64,000 bases of DNA, from NCBI GenBank assembly GCA_963971165.1, contig OZ020192.1:78465809-78529808 (forward strand), given 5' to 3'. A model generated the notes under the pieces. It was not told the origin of the DNA. It saw nothing but the letters and a program-made list of their open reading frames with translations, and did not search any database. Each line of letters begins with the position of its first letter. Positions within the stretch are counted from its first letter, which is position 1. Made by a program: the position numbers and the translations under genes. Source of the stretch: Philopedon plagiatum (lineage: Eukaryota; Arthropoda; Insecta; Coleoptera; Curculionidae). Shown piece after piece: positions 33,933 to 45,577 of this stretch.

Positions 33933-34317
33933 AATGCCACGATATTTACCTGCTGTCATTTTTTTTATCCAAATCATGTTTTATCGTTTTTTAGGTTTTT
34001 CTCTAACCTAAATAATAACATTTTTGTAAAGCAAGTAGAATAACAGTTCATTTTGTTATTTTTTATAGAAATATTTGGGCATGTAAAGTTTTGAAGATTT
34101 TAAAATTTTTTTAAGCAAATAAATAAACTATAATCATATAGTTTGTTTCTAACCTTAAAAGGGAAACATTATGTGATATCTTATATCAAACTTTACAATT
34201 ACAATAAAAATATTTTGGTAAAAAGCGACAAAAAGTAAATGGTAACACATAAACAAAAGGACCTCACTTCTGTGTTAATGGAATGAAATTGCCACGTCTG
34301 TAGTTAATTATGTTTAA

Positions 34318-35653
34318 AATCTACCAAAAAAGTAGAAATCTACCAAATATGGGCATGCTGACGGAAATCGAACGTTTTTCGTAATCTAGGGACCCCAAAA
34401 CGTAAAAGTCTAAAAATATCTAAAAATTATTTTACCACTAATACAATACGTCCTCTAGCGAGGGAAATAAAAAACACAGAAATATAGAGCTTGCGCTGTA
34501 AATGTGGGGGAAAATATAAGAAATAACATTACGGACTTCAAAATATAACGAATTCATTCCCTTTGACCGGCGGATGATGTATGCGACGAACCCATATACC
34601 GCGATCCTTTCAATCGCAAAAGTAGCCACTCGATATCCCGCGATGGATGCATCGGTCCCTAAGGACTTCGTTTTTCCACTAACTCTCGATATTCGGATGT
34701 GAAATTGACCAAGAGAGATATTGGAAAAGATAATGGGGCATATTTCTTCATCCACAACGGCCGACTATATCCCTTTCGAAAGCAGGAGGAATAAAATTCT
34801 TTGTTTTAAAATTTATAGGATAAAAAAATAGTATGTGGATTTCTTTCACTTTAACTTCACGACTTTATCCTCTACTAAATCTAAATATGTATTTTTATCT
34901 AAACTTTTCTCATGAGAGGATCGTTCATGTTATATTATGTCTACGTCACTCGCAAATTTACATACGGTATTCTTGTGTTCTAGGATATCCCTGTTCGTCG
35001 AGCATTTAACTTATAAATTTAGCTTAATCACTATTAATCAATCACAGTTTCACATACAGAATTTTGTTGTACCATTTGTACCAAAACTTTTTTGTTGTTC
35101 AAATTATTATTATTATTATTATTATTAAATGTCAAAACATTATTTAAATAATTTTACTTTGCGGTAAACATTTACTCAGACTGCTTGGAACTGCTAACGG
35201 ATGGCGCTGACTATGTCAAACTGCTTAAGCAGTTCGACATCGTAACTTTTAGGATTTATTTTTTCGGAAAGTGAGTATGTATGTATACTCGCTTATCGTA
35301 CTGAAGAGAACTAAAGAGTTCGAAACCGCTCTGCGGTTAGCGGCATGCAACCAAATGAAAAGTTTCTTTCTTCCTGGTAGTTTCTTGCAGTCCGAACAAG
35401 TATTTTGTTGTCTAACTGTGCTACAACAAAATACGGCAAATTTTGTTATGTAATCCAGCGCTCGGAGAGGCCGAGAGGCATATAGCCCGAAGAATAGCTG
35501 TTTAACACTATTGGTTTAATCCTTGTTATATAAGATAGCTGGTGTCAGGAGAACTTTATAATCTCAACATATTTTTACTTTTATATACTTTTGTTGTTTT
35601 CATATAACTATATCAAAAGTGCTAAAAATTGTCAGATATCAAAGCGTTAGAGC
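34318..35653. other. Intergenic; ATT microsatellite, no gene recognised
   Basis: Contains an (ATT)n run of about eight units near 35106-35128. The minus frame 34438-34755 and short plus frames show no domains. 34380-34480 resembles 31620-31690. Confidence 0.3.
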
Positions 35654-35827
35654 TAGAGGCAAAATCAATCGTGTAAAGTACAATGACGTTGGTGCCGGCG
35701 GAAAGATTGTTGCGGCGCTGTCTCTCTTGAGCCTTGTGTGACTTCATTAAAAACCAGTGGTTAACTAAAAGTTTTCCCTCCACCGACATCAACGTCATTG
35801 TACTTTACACGATTTATTTTGCCTCTA
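35654..35827. mobile_element. 174-bp MITE
   Basis: TAGAGGCAAAAT(C/A)AATCGTGTA and its inverse form 37-bp terminal repeats that continue to CAATGACGTTG. TA lies at each edge, fitting a TA-target duplication. Non-coding. Confidence 0.7.
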
Positions 35828-35861
35828 CAAATATTACAAGAATTTCGGATTTCCACTAAGC

Positions 35862-36960
35862 AAGTGTTTGTTACTGATGGCGGGTTAAACATGGTTCGTG
35901 CCGGCCGTCTACTAAAAATGTCTGCCCCGATTTGATACACGTAACGTGTATACTACATCTAGCAGAAACTATTCGTCACTCTTATCTGGATTTAAATACA
36001 CTAATAGCACATACTAAAGCAGTATTTCGCAAATCTCCCAAGCGAATTCGCAAAGTTCATGCATTCGAGAACCTCCAGAGCCAGTTCTGACACGATGGGG
36101 AACATGGTTACAGGCAGCTTTTTGTTACTGCCAACATTTTCAAAAAATAAAATCATTATTTTTAAATTTGACGCTAAAGAAGCCGCTTCAATCAAGGAAA
36201 GTCAAAGAAAGTTTAACGATGCCCAAGTTAGTGATGTAAGGATACGTATTCACAAATCCGTTGGATACGAATATTAAAAGAGTCCGTATTATCCGTAACC
36301 TGCCGAGAACTTCGATACGGATTCGAAATCAAAATAAATACGCCTCGGGTGGTTACTAATGCAAAGTGCAAAGAGAAAACAGAATCGGGATCGAGTGTAA
36401 GCGAACAACACGGTCTGCGATTTGGCATATTTGATCTTTTGCTTTCTCTTTCTAATGACATTTCCTAAAAACAAGATAGCATACTTATCGGGGTAACGGG
36501 TATCATGTGGGATGAGAACCATTGGTTAAACTTGGCCCGCCTCACCCGAACCGAATTCAAGCGAGAACGAACGACGGTGCCTTACTATCCCTAACCTTCG
36601 GCTTCGAATCATATGATACCGCATCCACCTATCTACCCGTATCCGAAATATCTTCGTATATACTTGTTTCGGAACCGCTTTCGCGCGGCTCAAGAAATGG
36701 AAACGTATTCGGATGATGGATTGATGGATTAGTTGATTCCGATTCCTTATTATCCGGATATATAAAGAATGCGGATATTTACAGACTAGCCCAAGTTGAA
36801 GTGGATTTGAAAACTATACATAATAATTACCAAGCCATAGCAGAAACGATACAAAAATTACAGAATCCTAGGTTGTTTTAGCGGAGTCTACAAATTTTAG
36901 ATGGCATGCAAATAGTTCTACAGTCGCTAAATGACGAGAAAAGTGATAGTGTGAATTTTA
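35862..36960 (+). pseudogene. hAT-type transposase pseudogene, interrupted
   Basis: Readable blocks are CVTDGGLNMVRAGRLLKM (hAT TDxxxNM motif, near 35866-35920), then FRKSPKRIRKVHAFE, EPPEPVLTRWGTWLQAAF and KKPLQSRKVKESLTMPKLVM ending near 36236. After about 550 bp of foreign sequence the protein picks up with DLKTIHNNYQAIAETIQKLQ near 36806-36866. LTRWGTWL is characteristic of hAT/CGGBP1-like proteins. The dimerisation domain at the C-terminus is missing; several frameshifts. Confidence 0.7.
36237..36786. repeat. Insertion with GGATACG/CCGTATCC word repeats
   Basis: Splits the hAT pseudogene. It is rich in related words on both strands (GGATACGTATTC, GATACGAATAT, GATACGGATTCG, ATCCGGATAT), giving weak dyad symmetry, and includes basic non-coding open frames. 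It is more GC-rich than its surroundings. Type unknown. Confidence 0.4.
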
Positions 36961-39057
36961 CATCCCGAAATGTGACAGGTCAGCATGTCTTGATTTATTT
37001 GTTTCTGTTTTATTTACAAGAATCCCACACAACATCACCTTCATCACAAACTTCTTGGTTTTTATTTCTACTGTGTTCAATTTTCATAGTTCCTGTTTCT
37101 GGTGTTCTAAGAACATCTACAATTAATCGTTACTACCTTAGAGGTAAATTAAAAACAAAAACACATTGTGGGCCTTAAGAGAAGAATAAATGAGCCCAAA
37201 GAAACAATAAAAAATACACATTTATCCAAATATACATTTGACAATCTATATAATTTAAATTTGAACCAGGCTAAAATTTAGATAATGAAACAGGCTCGGA
37301 AACAGGCTAAATTCATAATTATTTTTATAGCTTCCTTTTGTATATTTATTTTATTACTGCACTAGAAAATAGATTTTAGTGCAAGAATAGATCTACAAAG
37401 GCCCAAATATTTACCTTTAAAATAAGTCGGAAGTAAGAAAGATATATATTTTGTGGAAAACTCCACATTAGCTTCTGTACGTATGCAAAAACCAAGCACT
37501 AATTTAAAATTACACGAAAATCGTTTCTCAGCAGTCATTAAATTAGATCAGGTGCTTAAGTGTGATAGGAAGTAAATTATCAACTTTAATTTCCATAACA
37601 ACGTGTTCATTTCTTCAATATAGCTTTTCAATAATGAGCAAAATAATGATGGTAAATTTATCAAAAAATTAGGAAACACGTAAACATTGCCTTATCGTAA
37701 AAACTATAATTGGGACTGGATTAATTATGCTTATTTCTTTTGTAATTATATTTTAAATTTACCAGAATTTACATACAGTCGGGAAGCAGCGAGTAAGAGT
37801 TCAAATGTATTGCACCATATGCATACAGATTAGTTAAAGTCGACGTCTTTATTCGCCATTATTAGTAAAAGTAAATTAGGTAGTAAATAGAGAAATACGC
37901 ACACAAAAAATTTCGTCGGTTGGACGAATAATAACAAAAATTAAAGTTTAAAATTCGACCAAATTGAAAAAATTCAGTTTTCAGCCTTACGTCATCCTAC
38001 GAAAAACAACTGAACGTAGTGGGCAGTGTGGCAAATCAAATTAAGTATACAGCAACATCGCCATGCGCCCCTTTGGCCGTTTTAGACTAACATGGAATGT
38101 TGAATGTTTATATTTGTGTGTGTGTAAGTTTCAATGGCTCTGGAAGCTTTCCAATAGGCCAGACTAGTGATGTTTATATTTGGCGTAACGATTGTAGCAT
38201 TTTTTAATCTTTGGACTCAATTATTGTATTTTAAAAAAAAATTTTAGAGTGCCTAAGTGTATGTAAATATAACGATGAGCTACAACAGAAATAATGGTAA
38301 AATCCAAACCTCAGCGTGTAGAGTTTATCCAAAGTCAGTCTGACGGCATAAAAAAGCTTTTAACGCACCTCATAACCAGGGTTGTCAGATCTTTTTTTAA
38401 AATACTTGAAGTTTTTTTATTAAAATGATTTTTTTATATCAGTATTCAATTGTTAGTCAGTAACTGTCTTTGAAAGCTAGTTTTACAAATATACTTTGAA
38501 CGAAGAAGTTTTGAGTGTCAAAAGAAAGAATTAATATTATAATAATTCTTTTAGTCCTTAAAAAACAATATTTATAAAAAAATAATTGAAATGAAAATAA
38601 AAAGTGTTTTCACTGTTGTTAAAAAAAAACTAATTAACAAACCTTATATTTCTCCTATACTTACGAAAATTTTATAGAACTGGCAACATCCTGGAAACAG
38701 CCGCCTCAGTCGAGCCATGCTATCTCGAATAGAATGCAAAGACAAACGCAACTGCAAATGTATATGTCGTATACAAGAACAGCGGAATATTTTGAGTGAA
38801 TGAAAATATTTCTATCCACCTGCTAAAAGAATGATAATTCAGATAATTGAGCCATCACTGTCACATCAGTTATTATTAGTTTCTTAAGTGAATAGGACAG
38901 TGGAGTGCGTGGTTTAAACGACTTGCTCTAATTTGTTTATTTAATTTTGTTTTATAACTGTCGTTTTGGACAGGTAAGTTTTTACTTGGTTACCAGCGTG
39001 GATTTTTGGCGACCATTTGAAATAGCAGATCAAGGTGAATTATCGCAGAAATATAAT
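36961..39057. other. AT-rich intergenic region
   Basis: About 2.1 kb without a recognised gene. A perfect splice-donor-like GGACAG/GTAAGTTTTTAC occurs at 38970-38987 after a plausible untranslated leader, so a 5' non-coding exon on the plus strand is possible but unproven. A (GT) stretch lies near 38115. Confidence 0.3.
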
Positions 39058-39340
39058 GAGCATGGGGATGGAAAGAGAGTATGGAGCCCTTTTTGACTCA
39101 GTTTTAAAATTTATACTTGCATTCAAATAAAATACTTAAAATGTAGGAAGGTAGGGACCATTTTTTGTGCTCATTATGTTTTACTTTTGCGCCCGATTAA
39201 ACCACTTATTAGAGCATGGGAATGAAAAGGGTGTAGGGGAGTAGGGAGCCCTTTTTTGCGTCCGTTTAAAAATTTATACTCGTTTTCGAATAAAATACTT
39301 AAAGTGTAGGAAGGTAGGGAGCAAAACCGTGTAGTAAAGT
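39058..39340. repeat. Tandem duplication, about 155-bp unit
   Basis: GAGCATGGG.ATG.AA.. GGGAGCCCTTTTT.. AAATTTATACT.G.. AATAAAATACTTAAA.TGTAGGAAGGTAGGGA occurs at 39058-39160 and again at 39212-39322. A third partial GTGTAGGAAGGCTAGGG follows at 39340-39356. Confidence 0.7.
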
Positions 39341-39372
39341 GTAGGAAGGCTAGGGAACAATATGTAAACTCT

Positions 39373-40909
39373 TTGGACAGAACGCGAATACAAATTTTTA
39401 TAGGAGATATAAACATAAATACATGTTTAGATACGGATCTGAATGTGAATGAATATTTGGGTGCTATGAGCGAAGGTGGATTGTTCAGTTGCTTGAATCA
39501 GCCTACTCGAGTAACAGACAGGACTAGCTCTCAAATTGACCATATTTTTATTAATTACAATAAAATCATAAAAAAACTAAATTCGTTTGTTGCTCATATC
39601 GATTTGACAGATCATTGTTTGATAGGTGTCTCGTTGGATATTGAGTATAAGAAGCAGGAAATAAAAAGAAAGACTTATAAAAAAATTGATCACGGTGCCC
39701 TGTGCGATTCTCTGGCTTCTGAAAACTGGGATGACTGCACATCAATAAAAAGTGTGCAGAAATCCTACCTAAAATTTATCAAAACTTTAAATAAACACCT
39801 AGACAAGGCAACAAAAATTATATCTATAAATAATAAACATAGCAAAATCAAACCGTGGATTTCCCGCGGATTATTTAATTCTATTAGACACCGGGATTCT
39901 CTCAAGCAGTCAGTAGTTAAAAATTTTTGATGAATTGAGCCAAAAATACATCAGCTACCGTAACAATTTAACTAAACTTATACGTAAAACAAAAAATGAC
40001 TACTACTCAAATAAAATTATAGAGTGCAAAAAGGACCACAAAAAAATTTGGTATCAAATAAACGAAGCGACTAATGGAGTAATTCCAAAAAAGATTATCG
40101 GCATTATAAAAAATTCAGATAAGACAGAAATAACTAATGATATGGAAAATGCCCAAATATTTAATAACTTTTTCGCGGATATTGGTAAAACTATGGCTAG
40201 CTCTATCCCTGTTATCGCTAAACCTGATAATATAGTTAAAAAAACTCCACAAAATACTTTTGTTCTTACACCGGTTACTGACGCAGAAATAACTAAAACC
40301 ATTCCTTCCTTAAAAAATAATTGTGCGCCAGGTGAAGACCGGATCTCTACGGAAACGTTAAAATATGTCTATAACTTCATTTTACACCCGCTAAAACATA
40401 TGTATATTTAATCTGACCTTTACTGACGGCGAAATACCTAGTGAGTGGAAAACAACCTTAATAGTTCCGATATTTAAAAAAGATGATCCAACTGAACCCA
40501 CTAACTACAGACCGATTTCTTTGATAATGCCAAAGTTTGGGAGAAGTGCGTGAAGAACAGACTTATGCTTTTTCTGGAAAATAATAATTTGTTTTATAAA
40601 TATCAGTTTGGTTTCAGAGCGAAAAAGAACACAGAAGATGCCACGCTTGCCCTAACAAGAGAAATTATTAATCAACTTAATAGCGATAAAAAATGCATAG
40701 CAGTATTTATGGACTTGGCAAAGGCTTTTGATACTGTATCCCATAAGCTCCTTCTGGACGCATTGTTTGATGTGGGTATAAGGGGTTAAGCCCTGAATTT
40801 AATAAGGTCATTATTAGCGGTTTGGTCAGTTCTGGTAGAGTGGTGGAAACTGGTGTACCGCAGGGTACTGTACTGGGGCCACTCTTGTTTCTTATATATA
40901 TACACATAT
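39373..40909 (+). pseudogene. Jockey/CR1-group LINE ORF2, part 1 (endonuclease end and RT)
   Basis: It opens inside the APE endonuclease at FIGDININ and carries SQIDHIFIN with TDHCLIGVSL, the endonuclease C-terminal motifs. The RT follows: NNCAPGEDRISTETLK, PTNYRPISLI, QFGFRAKKNTEDATLAL, VFMDLAKAFDTVSHKLLLDAL (catalytic motif A) and GVPQGTVLGPLLFLIYI (motif B). Frames change near 39930, 40411, 40545 and 40790. The element is cut here by nested insertions and resumes at 46178. The 5' end is truncated at about 39373. Confidence 0.88.
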
Positions 40910-41742
40910 ATACAGGGTGTTCCGGTGATCATGTTACAAACTTCTAGGGTAGATAAAACACACGAAAATAAGAAAAAAAGTTCATGTGAACATGGGTCCG
41001 GAAACGCTTCTTCAGGGAGCTAGGGCCCTTCGAAGATGACCTTCAAAAACTACTCTTCGTTTTATAGCTTCGGTACTACTGCAGCTATCGCCACCAATTT
41101 TGGGACATGAAATCTACTTGGTAGGTTCATCAATTTGAGCCTTCCGGATTTTGTCACCTTTAACCAGGGGCGTACAAACCAGGGGGGTATTTGGGTAAAT
41201 TTGACCCTACTCCTCTTAGGCTTTAAGTTCTTACCATTGTTATATCTGATTATGATTTTCCAATGGCTTTTACATAAAAAAGGTCGCTATCTGTCACCGT
41301 TTCCTCGGAAAATGGTTAAATCCAATCAATAATAAATTATTGGTCTTAAACCAATTATTACCTTGAAATATGAAAATGAGGTTCAGTACAGATAGTGAGC
41401 ATTAAAAGTTAGTCAAATATTCTTTTTTAATGAAAATAAATTAGATTAGAGAGATTTATTGCCTTTTCGAAATTGAGGGTATAAAAAGTAAAAGGGTATA
41501 CAAAATATTCCAAAAAAAAAAAAAATTAAACCTACACAAGCAAAACTAATAATAAATTTGCAATAAATCATTCACGAGCACCAATGAAAAACTTAAAGTT
41601 TAGAAATTTCAAAAATACAAAATAAACAAGTAACACAAACAGGATTAACGAGTGAGTCAAGGAGAAGGCAGAGTAAATTTTTGTCTTGAAGATGAATTTA
41701 CTAACGCTGTCGTTGACTGACCCTGTACGTACCAAAATAAAT

Positions 41743-43527
41743 TCAAAATAACAATTGCTGAAAATGCCTGCCACCACGTTCAATACATTTATTGCACCTA
41801 CGTAGCATATTTAAATTGACGTCAGTGAAAACATCAGGCATGGTTTGGATCATTTCAGCCGCAACAGAAATCCTAGCCACCAAATCTTCCTCCGACTGAA
41901 CTGGAGTTTCATATACAAGGCTTTTCATATGTCCCCAAAGAAAGAAATCCATAGGAGTTAAATCTGGGGACCGGGCTGGCCATCATGCTGGAACCACAGA
42001 TTCCGACGTATGTCGAGGGGCAGCTCATCCAATAACTCAGGTAAGGTGTATCTTAAAAAATTGAGGTACACCGTCCCAGTTAAAGATAAAGATAAAGATA
42101 GTTTATTGGTGCCATTATACATGTTCGTATTTGCACAGGTCACATATAATCAATTTTTTCTCCTCAGTCACAAAGTCTAACAAAATTTACTAATTTAAAA
42201 CTAAAATAAAATCTAAACATACAAGACATTAAAATAGTTAAAAATTTTTAAAATGACAAAAACAAAATATTACAGAGGTGTGCTGTAGGTACACTAATTA
42301 ATTAAAATAAATTATCACATTCAAAAAATTCTTTTACGCTGTAGAAGGCCTTTTTGCATAGCGTTTCTTTCATTAATGATTTAAACCTGTTCAATGATAA
42401 AGTTCGTACATGGTCTGGAACCTTGTTAAACAATTTAACGGCAAAAAATTCTGGTCTTCTCTGGCACTTTCCCAGGCGACAGTAGGACATCAAAAGATTA
42501 CCCCCATATCTAGTCTGATAGTTATGCAGATCATTATGGGACTGAAACTGATGTTCATGTTTTTTAATATGCAGTAAATTTTCCAAGATGTAGACTGAGG
42601 GAAAAGTCAAGATACCATGCTGCTTGAAAGCGCCCCTGCAATCGTCCCTATAGCCCAGACCAGCCAGAATCCTCACCGCCCTCCTCTGCAGTCCAAAGAC
42701 TCGATCCGCCGATGCTGCACTGCCCCACACCATTATGCCGTAAGACATAATAGAGTGAAACAGAGCATAATAGGCAGACAGCATAGTCTTCAGTGAGACA
42801 CAACCGTCCAAGTTCCTCAACAGGAACACAACACTTCTGAGCCTCCTGGACACCCCATCGGTATGGACGTCCCATTAGTCGAGGAGGCAACATGATTGGT
42901 CCAATTAGACGTTCTCCAACAATTCCAGCCCACATGTTCACCGAGAATCGATGTTGGTACCCTCTTATTTGAAGAGCATGAGGGTTTTCCTCCGCCCACA
43001 CATGGCTATTCCGTGAATTAAAAATACCTTCTCTCGTAAAAACAGCCTCATCAGAGAAAAGCACAAATTTCGGAAATTGGGGTTCTTGCGTACACTGTTG
43101 AAGAAACCACTCGCAAAACTCTACGCGGGGTGCATAATCATTTGGTCTCAATTCCTGTACTTTTTGGCGATGGTAAGGATGAAGAAGTTGTTCGTTAACA
43201 ATCTCCCATACACGTACATGACTTACATTCATGGATTCTGCAACAGCTCGGGTACTAACACAAGGATTTTCCTCGAATTGTCGGAGTACCTCTTCCTCAA
43301 ATTCTGGAGTTCGTACAGTTCTTTGAGCGCCATTATCTATCTGGCCTCGTTACTTTTACGGGGCCAGTTTCCCTTATGCGCTGATTTACCCTCTCGAACA
43401 GCGTGTGAGCAGGTACACGCCTTTCAGGAAACCGCTCCTGATACAATCTTGAAGCGGCTCTTCCATTGCAATGAACTTCGCCATAAATTAATAGCATATC
43501 GGCATATTCGGCGAAAGTATAATCCAT
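41743..43527 (-). pseudogene. Mariner-like transposase D, disrupted
   Basis: The start MDYTFAEYADMLLIYGE, with NGRAASRLYQERFPERRVP, is a DUF4817-like N-terminal region. One frameshift follows near 43333. Then come an HTH region (VSTRAVAESMNVSHVRVWEI), FSDEAVFTREG with the first catalytic D, and SVNMWAGI. The LINE insertion lies at 42079-42867. Beyond it, TVYLNFLRYTLPELLDELPL and WFQHDG (second D) run directly into ARSPDLTPMDFFLWG (third D), about 30 residues being deleted. It ends CIERGGRHFQQLLF. Three independent lesions; inactive. Confidence 0.88.
42079..42867 (-). mobile_element. 5'-truncated LINE inserted in transposase D
   Basis: Same family as 23064-25192. The C-terminal RT tail reads intact from SRRLRSVVFLLRNLDGCVSL through LAGLGYRDDCRGAFKQHG and CRLGKCQRRPEFFA to a TAA near 42302. 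The 3' tail is three ATCTTT-like units (AAAGATAAAGATAAAGATAG on the plus strand). CGTCCCA at 42072-42078 and 42868-42874 is the target duplication, and the transposase reading resumes across it. Confidence 0.88.
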
Positions 43528-44050
43528 GATTCACTGGCGACACAATATTTTATTGACAGATTTTTGACAACTATCTGTACTGAACCTCATTTTCATATTT
43601 CAAGGTAATAATTGGTTTAAGACCAATAATTTATTATTGATTGGATTTAACCATTTTCCGAGGAAACGGTGACAGATAGCGACCTTTTTTATGTAAAAGC
43701 CATTGGAAAATCATAATCAGATATAACAATGGTAAGAAATTAAAGCCTAAGAGGAGTAGGGTCAAATTTACCCAAATACCCCCCTGGTTTGTACGCCCCT
43801 GGTTAAAGGTGACAAAATCCGGAAGGCTCAAATTGATGAACCTACCAAGTAGATTTCATGTCCCAAAATTGGTGGCGATAGCTGCAGTAGTACCGAAGCT
43901 ATAAAACGAAGAGTAGTTTTTGAAGGTCATCTTCGAAGGGCCCTAGCTCCCTGAAGAAGCGTTTCCGGACCCATGTTCACATGAACTTTTTTTCTTATTT
44001 TCGTGTATTTTATCTACCCTAGAAGTTTGTAACATGATCACCGGAACACC

Positions 44051-44053
<3 letters not shown>

Positions 44054-44139
<86 letters not shown>
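44054..44139. repeat. (TA)n microsatellite
   Basis: About 85 bp of TA directly after the right terminus of mariner-like element D. Confidence 0.95.
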
Positions 44140-44141
<2 letters not shown>

Positions 44142-44253
44142 AGAGCAATCTCAAGAACTTCTACCTTTCAAAACTTTCAGTTTGTCTTTTATAGGCAAGA
44201 ACTGTGGAATTATATGGGAGCAGAAATGCTCATGCTACTGTAAGGCCTCTAAT

Positions 44254-44642
44254 CCAACTGAGTGACCTAGCCGCCTATTTATAAACCAGGAGCTTAAGCC
44301 CCCCCAAATATATAAACCGGGGGCTTAAGTCCCCCCAAAAATAAAGGTCTGGAACCGCCTATGATGGACACTGACAACCATTAGTGGGCAGGGCACACGT
44401 AGTGGAGTGAATCTTAATATTAGTTTTCATAGGTTGGCCAGAAGAAGTTATAGAAAAAGCCAAAAACTTGGTTTTAGGAATACTTAGACTAAGCAGACTA
44501 GCGTTTAGCGAGTGTTGGACCGTATGGAGTCCCCTCTCCGTCTCCTCATACACCTCACTCCAGTTACTCCCGTGAAATAAAATTGCAGTGGCATCTGCAA
44601 ATGAAATGGCTGCTCCCTTAATTAGTAAACCGCCAGTTTCGT
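44254..44642 (-). repeat. Inverted duplicate of LINE segment plus MITE
   Basis: Reverse complement of 46184-46572: it repeats the LINE RT stretch DETGGLLIKGAAISFADATA.. ending GCQCPS, and the left part of the MITE at 46458. The 90-odd codons translate identically in both copies. The right copy is continuous with the LINE, so this one is the duplicate. Its inner edge is a (TA)n array, as is that of its partner. Confidence 0.88.
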
Positions 44643-44903
<261 letters not shown>

Positions 44904-44947
44904 GGAGTACATCCGTTCGTTTGTTAAATTCCTATTGGAATCTGGCA

Positions 44948-44981
44948 GACATTTCGCCAAGGTCTCACTTGGCATTATCAA
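44948..44981 (-). ncRNA. Hammerhead-like motif in pseudo-LTR
   Basis: The minus strand reads TTGATAA, T, stem GCCAAG/CTTGGC with a TGAGAC loop, GAAAT, GTC. The stem is perfect and GAAA and a GTC cleavage triplet are in place; the core is two bases off CUGAUGA, including the catalytic G. A second copy is at 45470-45503. Probably an inactive relic. Confidence 0.4.
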
Positions 44982-45108
44982 TGCTTACTCGTTGCTGTGA
45001 AGTCGTAAACTGATGAATCTTTGTCGTGACTCTCGATATTTATAGCCTGCGCCGGAGGTTGTAGCGGTTCTGGTTGGCTGGCGTTGGCTCCGCCCCCTCA
45101 GTCGTTGC

Positions 45109-45438
45109 TTAGTTGGCTGTTTGTTGTGATGTGGTTGCGAGTTGATGCGCTTCGGCTTGCCGTTTTACTATTGTCTTCCATGTACTGGACAAATGCAGAG
45201 CGTCGTCCCTTTTGTTTAGATGACCGGTCTTTTCTATTTCGATGGCTTCTCGTATTATTCTAGTTTTGTAGTTTTCGACGTTTGCCACTTGTCTGCAGCT
45301 ATCAAAGTTGATTTTGTGTCCTGTTTGATGTTGAAACAGGGCCGATGTAGTTTGTTTGTTTCTGATAGCCAGTTTGTGTTCTTCTAACCTGGCTGAAATT
45401 CGTCTGTTGGTTTGTCCGACGTACATTTTATTGCAGGT
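45109..45438 (-). pseudogene. Penelope-like GIY-YIG endonuclease fragment
   Basis: CNKMYVGQTNRRISARLEEH holds the YIG half of GIY-YIG (here YVG), the conserved arginine and EH. It is followed by FQHQTGHKINFDSC and the glutamate-bearing RIIREAIEIEKTGHLNKRDD, with a TAG stop near 45109. The GIY strand upstream is lost at the junction with the pseudo-LTR. In intact elements this domain nicks target DNA for reverse-transcriptase priming. Confidence 0.82.
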
Positions 45439-45469
45439 ACGTTTGTTAAATTCCTATTGGAATCTGGCA

Positions 45470-45503
45470 GACATTTCGCCAAGGTCTCACTTGGCATTAT
45501 CAA
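45470..45503 (-). ncRNA. Hammerhead-like motif, second pseudo-LTR
   Basis: Same motif and same deviations as 44948-44981, in the upstream pseudo-LTR copy. Confidence 0.35.
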
Positions 45504-45540
45504 TGCTTACTCGTTGCTGTGAAGTCGTAAACTGATGAAT

Positions 45541-45541
<1 letters not shown>

Positions 45542-45573
<32 letters not shown>
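45542..45573. repeat. (TA)n microsatellite, short
   Basis: About 30 bp of TA joining the Penelope remnant to the palindrome at 45574. Confidence 0.9.

Positions 45574-45577
<4 letters not shown>

Larger units (their letters stand above)
32405..34313 (+). mobile_element. piggyBac-type element, non-autonomous
   Basis: TTAA (32401-32404) precedes CTACAGATGTG and TTAA (34314-34317) follows CACGTCTGTAG: 11-bp inverted termini with one mismatch and the TTAA target duplication specific to piggyBac elements. Inside, the ORF at 33645-33932 joins piggyBac-like N and C termini. A block CCTCACTTCTGTGT recurs at about 33571 and 34262 as a sub-terminal direct repeat. A second TIR structure (32440-33411) is nested in the 5' half. 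Confidence 0.75.
40913..44053 (-). mobile_element. Mariner-like element D, 3.1 kb, 483-bp TIRs
   Basis: TIRs 40913-41395 and 43571-44053 are nearly identical (the same 65-codon frame in both differs by one residue). Ends are CAGGGTGTTCCGGTGATCAT, flanked by TA inside TATATA. It encodes a broken DD41D-type transposase on the minus strand and has itself been invaded by a LINE (42079-42867). It lies within the LINE that runs 39373-47468. Confidence 0.92.
44911..45541 (-). mobile_element. Penelope-like element remnant: pseudo-LTR, endonuclease, pseudo-LTR
   Basis: Reading on the minus strand: a partial pseudo-LTR (45541-45440), the GIY-YIG endonuclease (45438-45109), then a fuller pseudo-LTR (45108-44911). 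The shared words TTTGTTAAATTCCTATTGG and CTCACTTGGCATTATCAATG show the two pseudo-LTRs are direct repeats. The whole reverse transcriptase is missing between the first pseudo-LTR and the endonuclease. Both outer edges are TA arrays. Confidence 0.82.

Noticed and set aside
38960..38990. First exon with donor GGACAG/GTAAGT
   Set aside because: Good donor match, but no ATG, promoter, acceptor or downstream exon can be tied to it; kept only as a remark in the region entry.
41135..41332. 65-codon frame, mirrored at 43634-43831
   Set aside because: Part of the mariner D TIR; no domain, present only because the arms match.
43077..43529. 150-codon plus-strand frame
   Set aside because: Antisense shadow of transposase D, which is clearly coding on the minus strand.
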